Origin: Prevotella sp.
Lineage (GTDB): Bacteria > Bacteroidota > Bacteroidia > Bacteroidales > Bacteroidaceae
DNA: 64,000 bases
Assembly: GCA_017410365.1 (NCBI GenBank)
Contig: JAFQQY010000020.1
Span: forward strand, 1-64,000
Reading direction: 5' to 3'
Position numbers and translations under genes: made by a program
In this document: positions 61,882 to 64,000 of the stretch, piece by piece
Layout of the letters: every line of letters starts with the position of its first letter
Position numbering within the stretch: position 1 is the first letter of the stretch
The notes under the pieces: generated by a model
Seen by the model: the letters and a program-made list of their open reading frames with translations, nothing else
What the model was told of the DNA's origin: nothing
Database searches by the model: none

Positions 61882-61909
61882 AACGATGAACGGTGAACGA
61901 TAAACGATG
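61882..61909. repeat. Period-7 array AACGATG
   Basis: AACGATG, AACGGTG, AACGATA, AACGATG in exact 7-bp steps. Confidence 0.8.
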
Positions 61910-62020
61910 AGCACCAAGTCGTTTCAGTATATACACCATATACTTTGGGAATATGATTCATAAACCTTTATTACTTCGTGCAGATTATGATGATATATGC
62001 ACCTAATTGCAAATCGATGA

Positions 62021-62263
62021 CTATGCCACCCTCATCAAATCGAGCAGTGAATAGACGCGAGTAAGATTTTCAAATGTGAAATATTGGTCGTCAAGAATCA
62101 TCCAGCGATTACGCTCTTTTACTGACATTTGCTTAATATCGGGAAAGAACGAAACTGGTACGATTATCTCACGACCATCAGTAAGACGGACAAGCATCTT
62201 GCCTCGATGGGCCGTGAAATTCAAATCGCGGATTCCAACTTTTACATTTTCTAACTTGCACAT
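62021..62263 (-). CDS. DUF2442 protein
   Basis: The 80-residue protein fits DUF2442 (LVRLTDGREIIVPVSFFPDIKQMSVKERNRW), a small family whose members often neighbour DUF4160 genes. Here a DUF4160 gene ends 13 bp upstream on the same strand. The pair resembles a toxin-antitoxin arrangement, but no function is established from the sequence. Confidence 0.85.
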   Translation of the reverse strand: MCKLENVKVGIRDLNFTAHRGKMLVRLTDGREIIVPVSFFPDIKQMSVKERNRWMILDDQYFTFENLTRVYSLLDLMRVA

Positions 62264-62276
62264 GATTAATTTCCTC

Positions 62277-62573
62277 CTATTTCTCTAAATCTATTGCAAC
62301 GGTCTTTTCTCCGTTAAATGTTTTGGTTATCTGTTCGTTTATATAATCCCAATGACGATTGATTGCATCGGTAAGCATATTGTTTTCCTTTGTAGAGAGT
62401 TCTGATTCAGCAATCTCTACACATTTTTCGCCATTACTTTCTATCCATATCTTTGCTAAAGAACGCATATGTCGCGTACCCTTGCGGAATACATGAACAT
62501 GTCGTCTATTATCATTTACATCCAATGAAATGGCAACAATAATAAACATTTTTAGAAATGCTAATTGCCCCAT
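62277..62573 (-). CDS. DUF4160 protein
   Basis: This 98-residue protein has the DUF4160 core (FIIVAISLDVNDNRRHVHVFRKG, then AKIWIESNGEKCVEIAESELS, and NRHWDYINEQI). It is tightly linked to the DUF2442 gene. Which of the two, if either, is toxic cannot be told. Confidence 0.82.
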   Translation of the reverse strand: MGQLAFLKMFIIVAISLDVNDNRRHVHVFRKGTRHMRSLAKIWIESNGEKCVEIAESELSTKENNMLTDAINRHWDYINEQITKTFNGEKTVAIDLEK

Positions 62574-62686
62574 ATTAAATCTTTATTTCAGATAGCACTA
62601 AATGTTCTCAATATATATATTTGCGCAAAAATACAAAACAATTCTGTAATATGCAAATATCAGACAATAAAAACAAAAGATTATTC

Positions 62687-62950
62687 TTAATATCCAGATA
62701 GCAGATTCCACAAGCCGTCTTCTGAAAGGATGCCACGCTTAAGGGACTTTGGCAATAGGCCGGCTTCATCGGCTGCAAAGTCTTCTTTCCACTCCCGACT
62801 GCTGTAATATGAGGCAAGTACGGCAAGCGACTGCCTCATCGCCCGCTGCTCTGCAAGGTTCCTGGGATGCTTGCTCTTCAACTGCAACACTTGGCAGTAG
62901 AGTCTTTCCATCCTGATTATGCGTTGGATATTTATTGTGTAGTTATTCAT
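62687..62950 (-). CDS. DUF4298 protein
   Basis: The 87-residue helical protein matches DUF4298: a start IIRMERLYCQVLQL and the conserved end YYSSREWKEDFAADEAGLLPKSLKRGILSEDGLWNLL. Function unknown. It begins 18 bp after the NhaC stop and may belong to that transcript. Confidence 0.82.
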   Translation of the reverse strand: MNNYTINIQRIIRMERLYCQVLQLKSKHPRNLAEQRAMRQSLAVLASYYSSREWKEDFAADEAGLLPKSLKRGILSEDGLWNLLSGY

Positions 62951-62968
62951 ATAACAATAACTATCTCC

Positions 62969-64000
62969 TTATTTAACAAATATTGCTTTCCTGAAATAGC
63001 GGTTGCATAGTCTTGCGACGAGAAGAGTCATCAGCGGACTGAGCCAATTGAAAAGACAATAGGGAAGATAGGCTATGGTTGCCACGCCGAGCACCGTTGA
63101 CTGGGTGACTCCACACGAGTTCCACGGAATCAATACCGAGGTGACGGAGATAGAATCCTCGAGCGAGCGACTGAGCAGACGCGGTTCAAGTCCGTTGCGC
63201 CGGTAGATATTCTTATATACATTTCCGCCAAGAATCAGCGACAGGTACTGGTCGGCAGTGCAGGCATTGAAGAACAATCCGCTACCGACAGTGGCACTGA
63301 CAATGGAGTTGACCGAATGAAGACGACGGGTGAAAGCACTGGTAATAGTGGAAATCATACCACCGCCAATCATCATTCCTCCGAAAAACATTGAACACAA
63401 AATGAGATAGATTGTAGGCAGCATGCCCTCTACACCGCCCGTTGCCACGAGCGAGTTGAGCATCTCGCTGCCTGTATCAACAGTGGTCTCAGTAAAAAGC
63501 ACTCCCATGACCACGGTTGCATCGGTCATCACTCCACTGCCCCCGCCAAGAACCTCCACTATCTGAGGCTGGAAAACGAACATGCCCACGAGTCCCATCA
63601 GTGTGCTTATACCAAGAGTGACCACCGTCTTCAGTTTCAGCAGTAAAAGAACGCACGTCAACAGAGGTATGAGCAACACCCACGGCGTGATATTGAACGA
63701 AGCCTGCAGATGCTCGGTAATCTCGATGGAATGGGACAAAACAGAAACAGGCGTCAGTTGTCCGACGATGAAATAGACTATCAAGGCGATGGTCATGCTC
63801 GGAATGGTGGTGATGAAAATATACTTGATATGCGCAAAGAGATCTACACCACACGACGAGGATGCCAGTACCGTGGTATCAGACAGGGGCGACATCTTAT
63901 CACCAAAATATGCGCCCGAGATAATAGCACCAGCTATCCACCCGTCGCTGAAGCCCAGCACCTGACCGATGCCCATCAGTGCCACGCCGATGGTGGCGAT
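62969..64000 (-). CDS. nhaC: Na+/H+ antiporter NhaC, 5' end beyond the window
   Basis: The open frame runs past position 64000, so only the C-terminal part is present (about 343 residues of a normal 450-480). Multiple membrane helices and the NhaC segments SGAYFGDKMSPLSDTTVLASSSCGVDLFAHIKY and SLEDSISVTSVLIPWNSCG identify it. It exchanges sodium (or malate/lactate in some members) for protons across the inner membrane. Confidence 0.9.
   Translation of the reverse strand: MATIGVALMGIGQVLGFSDGWIAGAIISGAYFGDKMSPLSDTTVLASSSCGVDLFAHIKYIFITTIPSMTIALIVYFIVGQLTPVSVLSHSIEITEHLQASFNITPWVLLIPLLTCVLLLLKLKTVVTLGISTLMGLVGMFVFQPQIVEVLGGGSGVMTDATVVMGVLFTETTVDTGSEMLNSLVATGGVEGMLPTIYLILCSMFFGGMMIGGGMISTITSAFTRRLHSVNSIVSATVGSGLFFNACTADQYLSLILGGNVYKNIYRRNGLEPRLLSRSLEDSISVTSVLIPWNSCGVTQSTVLGVATIAYLPYCLFNWLSPLMTLLVARLCNRYFRKAIFVK

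Larger units (their letters stand above)
61679..62020. other. 342-bp gene-free stretch
   Basis: It holds the terminator at 61720-61747 and the period-7 array at 61882-61909. Nothing else is recognised. Confidence 0.6.

Noticed and set aside
63181-63204. GGTTCAA-like string resembling a tRNA T-arm
   Set aside because: It lies within the NhaC coding frame (codons for Glu-Pro-Arg-Leu) and no tRNA arms surround it.

Overview
The window looks like a Bacteroidota chromosome, order Bacteroidales, most likely Prevotellaceae (Prevotella/Segatella type). The signs are -7 promoter elements of the form TAnnTTTG, no recognisable Shine-Dalgarno sites, many lipoproteins and secreted proteins of Bacteroidales-only families (LruC, DUF4878, DUF3108, DUF2851, DUF4254), an S46 dipeptidyl-peptidase, a GH3-family enzyme, a SusR-like sensor/AraC protein and a short Prevotella-type C-terminal tail on secreted proteins. 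I found no rRNA, tRNA, CRISPR array, intact insertion sequence or phage gene.

Layout. 1-5.1 kb is an AT-rich accessory block: an AbiE-type type IV toxin-antitoxin pair and two exported proteins (one with WG repeats). 5.1-6.0 kb has no convincing protein gene but carries a probable structured RNA with a consensus promoter, a dispersed repeat and a phased 22-bp array. 6-19.9 kb: M16 peptidase, PfkB kinase plus flavo-diiron protein, a 97-bp tandem array, a LOG-family nucleosidase, two secreted proteins (one a pectinesterase), a PIF1-like helicase and a DEAD-box helicase. 20-30.5 kb: lipoproteins, DPP7-type peptidase, O-antigen-type flippase, SpmAB-like membrane protein and a divergent pair of LruC lipoproteins. 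30.5-46.4 kb is mostly housekeeping: DUF3108 and Ig-like lipoprotein, GH3 enzyme, acpP-fabF-rnc, pdxB, DUF4254 and glycosyltransferase 9, rubredoxin, and dapB-lepB-lepB2-wbqC. 45.1-50.9 kb is a complete tripartite RND efflux operon. 51.2-58.7 kb: exported nitroreductase, DUF2851, thioesterase, dprA, dusB and a one-component sensor/AraC regulator. 59-64 kb is again accessory: two secreted proteins with near-identical tails, small DUF2442/DUF4160/DUF4298 genes and a truncated NhaC antiporter.

The most unusual feature is the repeats. Short tandem modules with periods of 7, 8 or 10 bp, plus a G-rich hairpin element, recur in different combinations at gene junctions, often ending within a few bases of a start or stop codon. 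The same modules sit in frame inside three genes (wbqC-like, dusB and the sensor/AraC gene). A second class with a 22-bp period, about two helical turns, lies at 5.8 kb and 35.2 kb. Two unrelated genes also share a nearly identical upstream promoter module of about 39 bp. Together with the candidate RNA at 5.15-5.50 kb these are my candidates for something undescribed. No database search was possible; family names rest on motifs and remembered family features.
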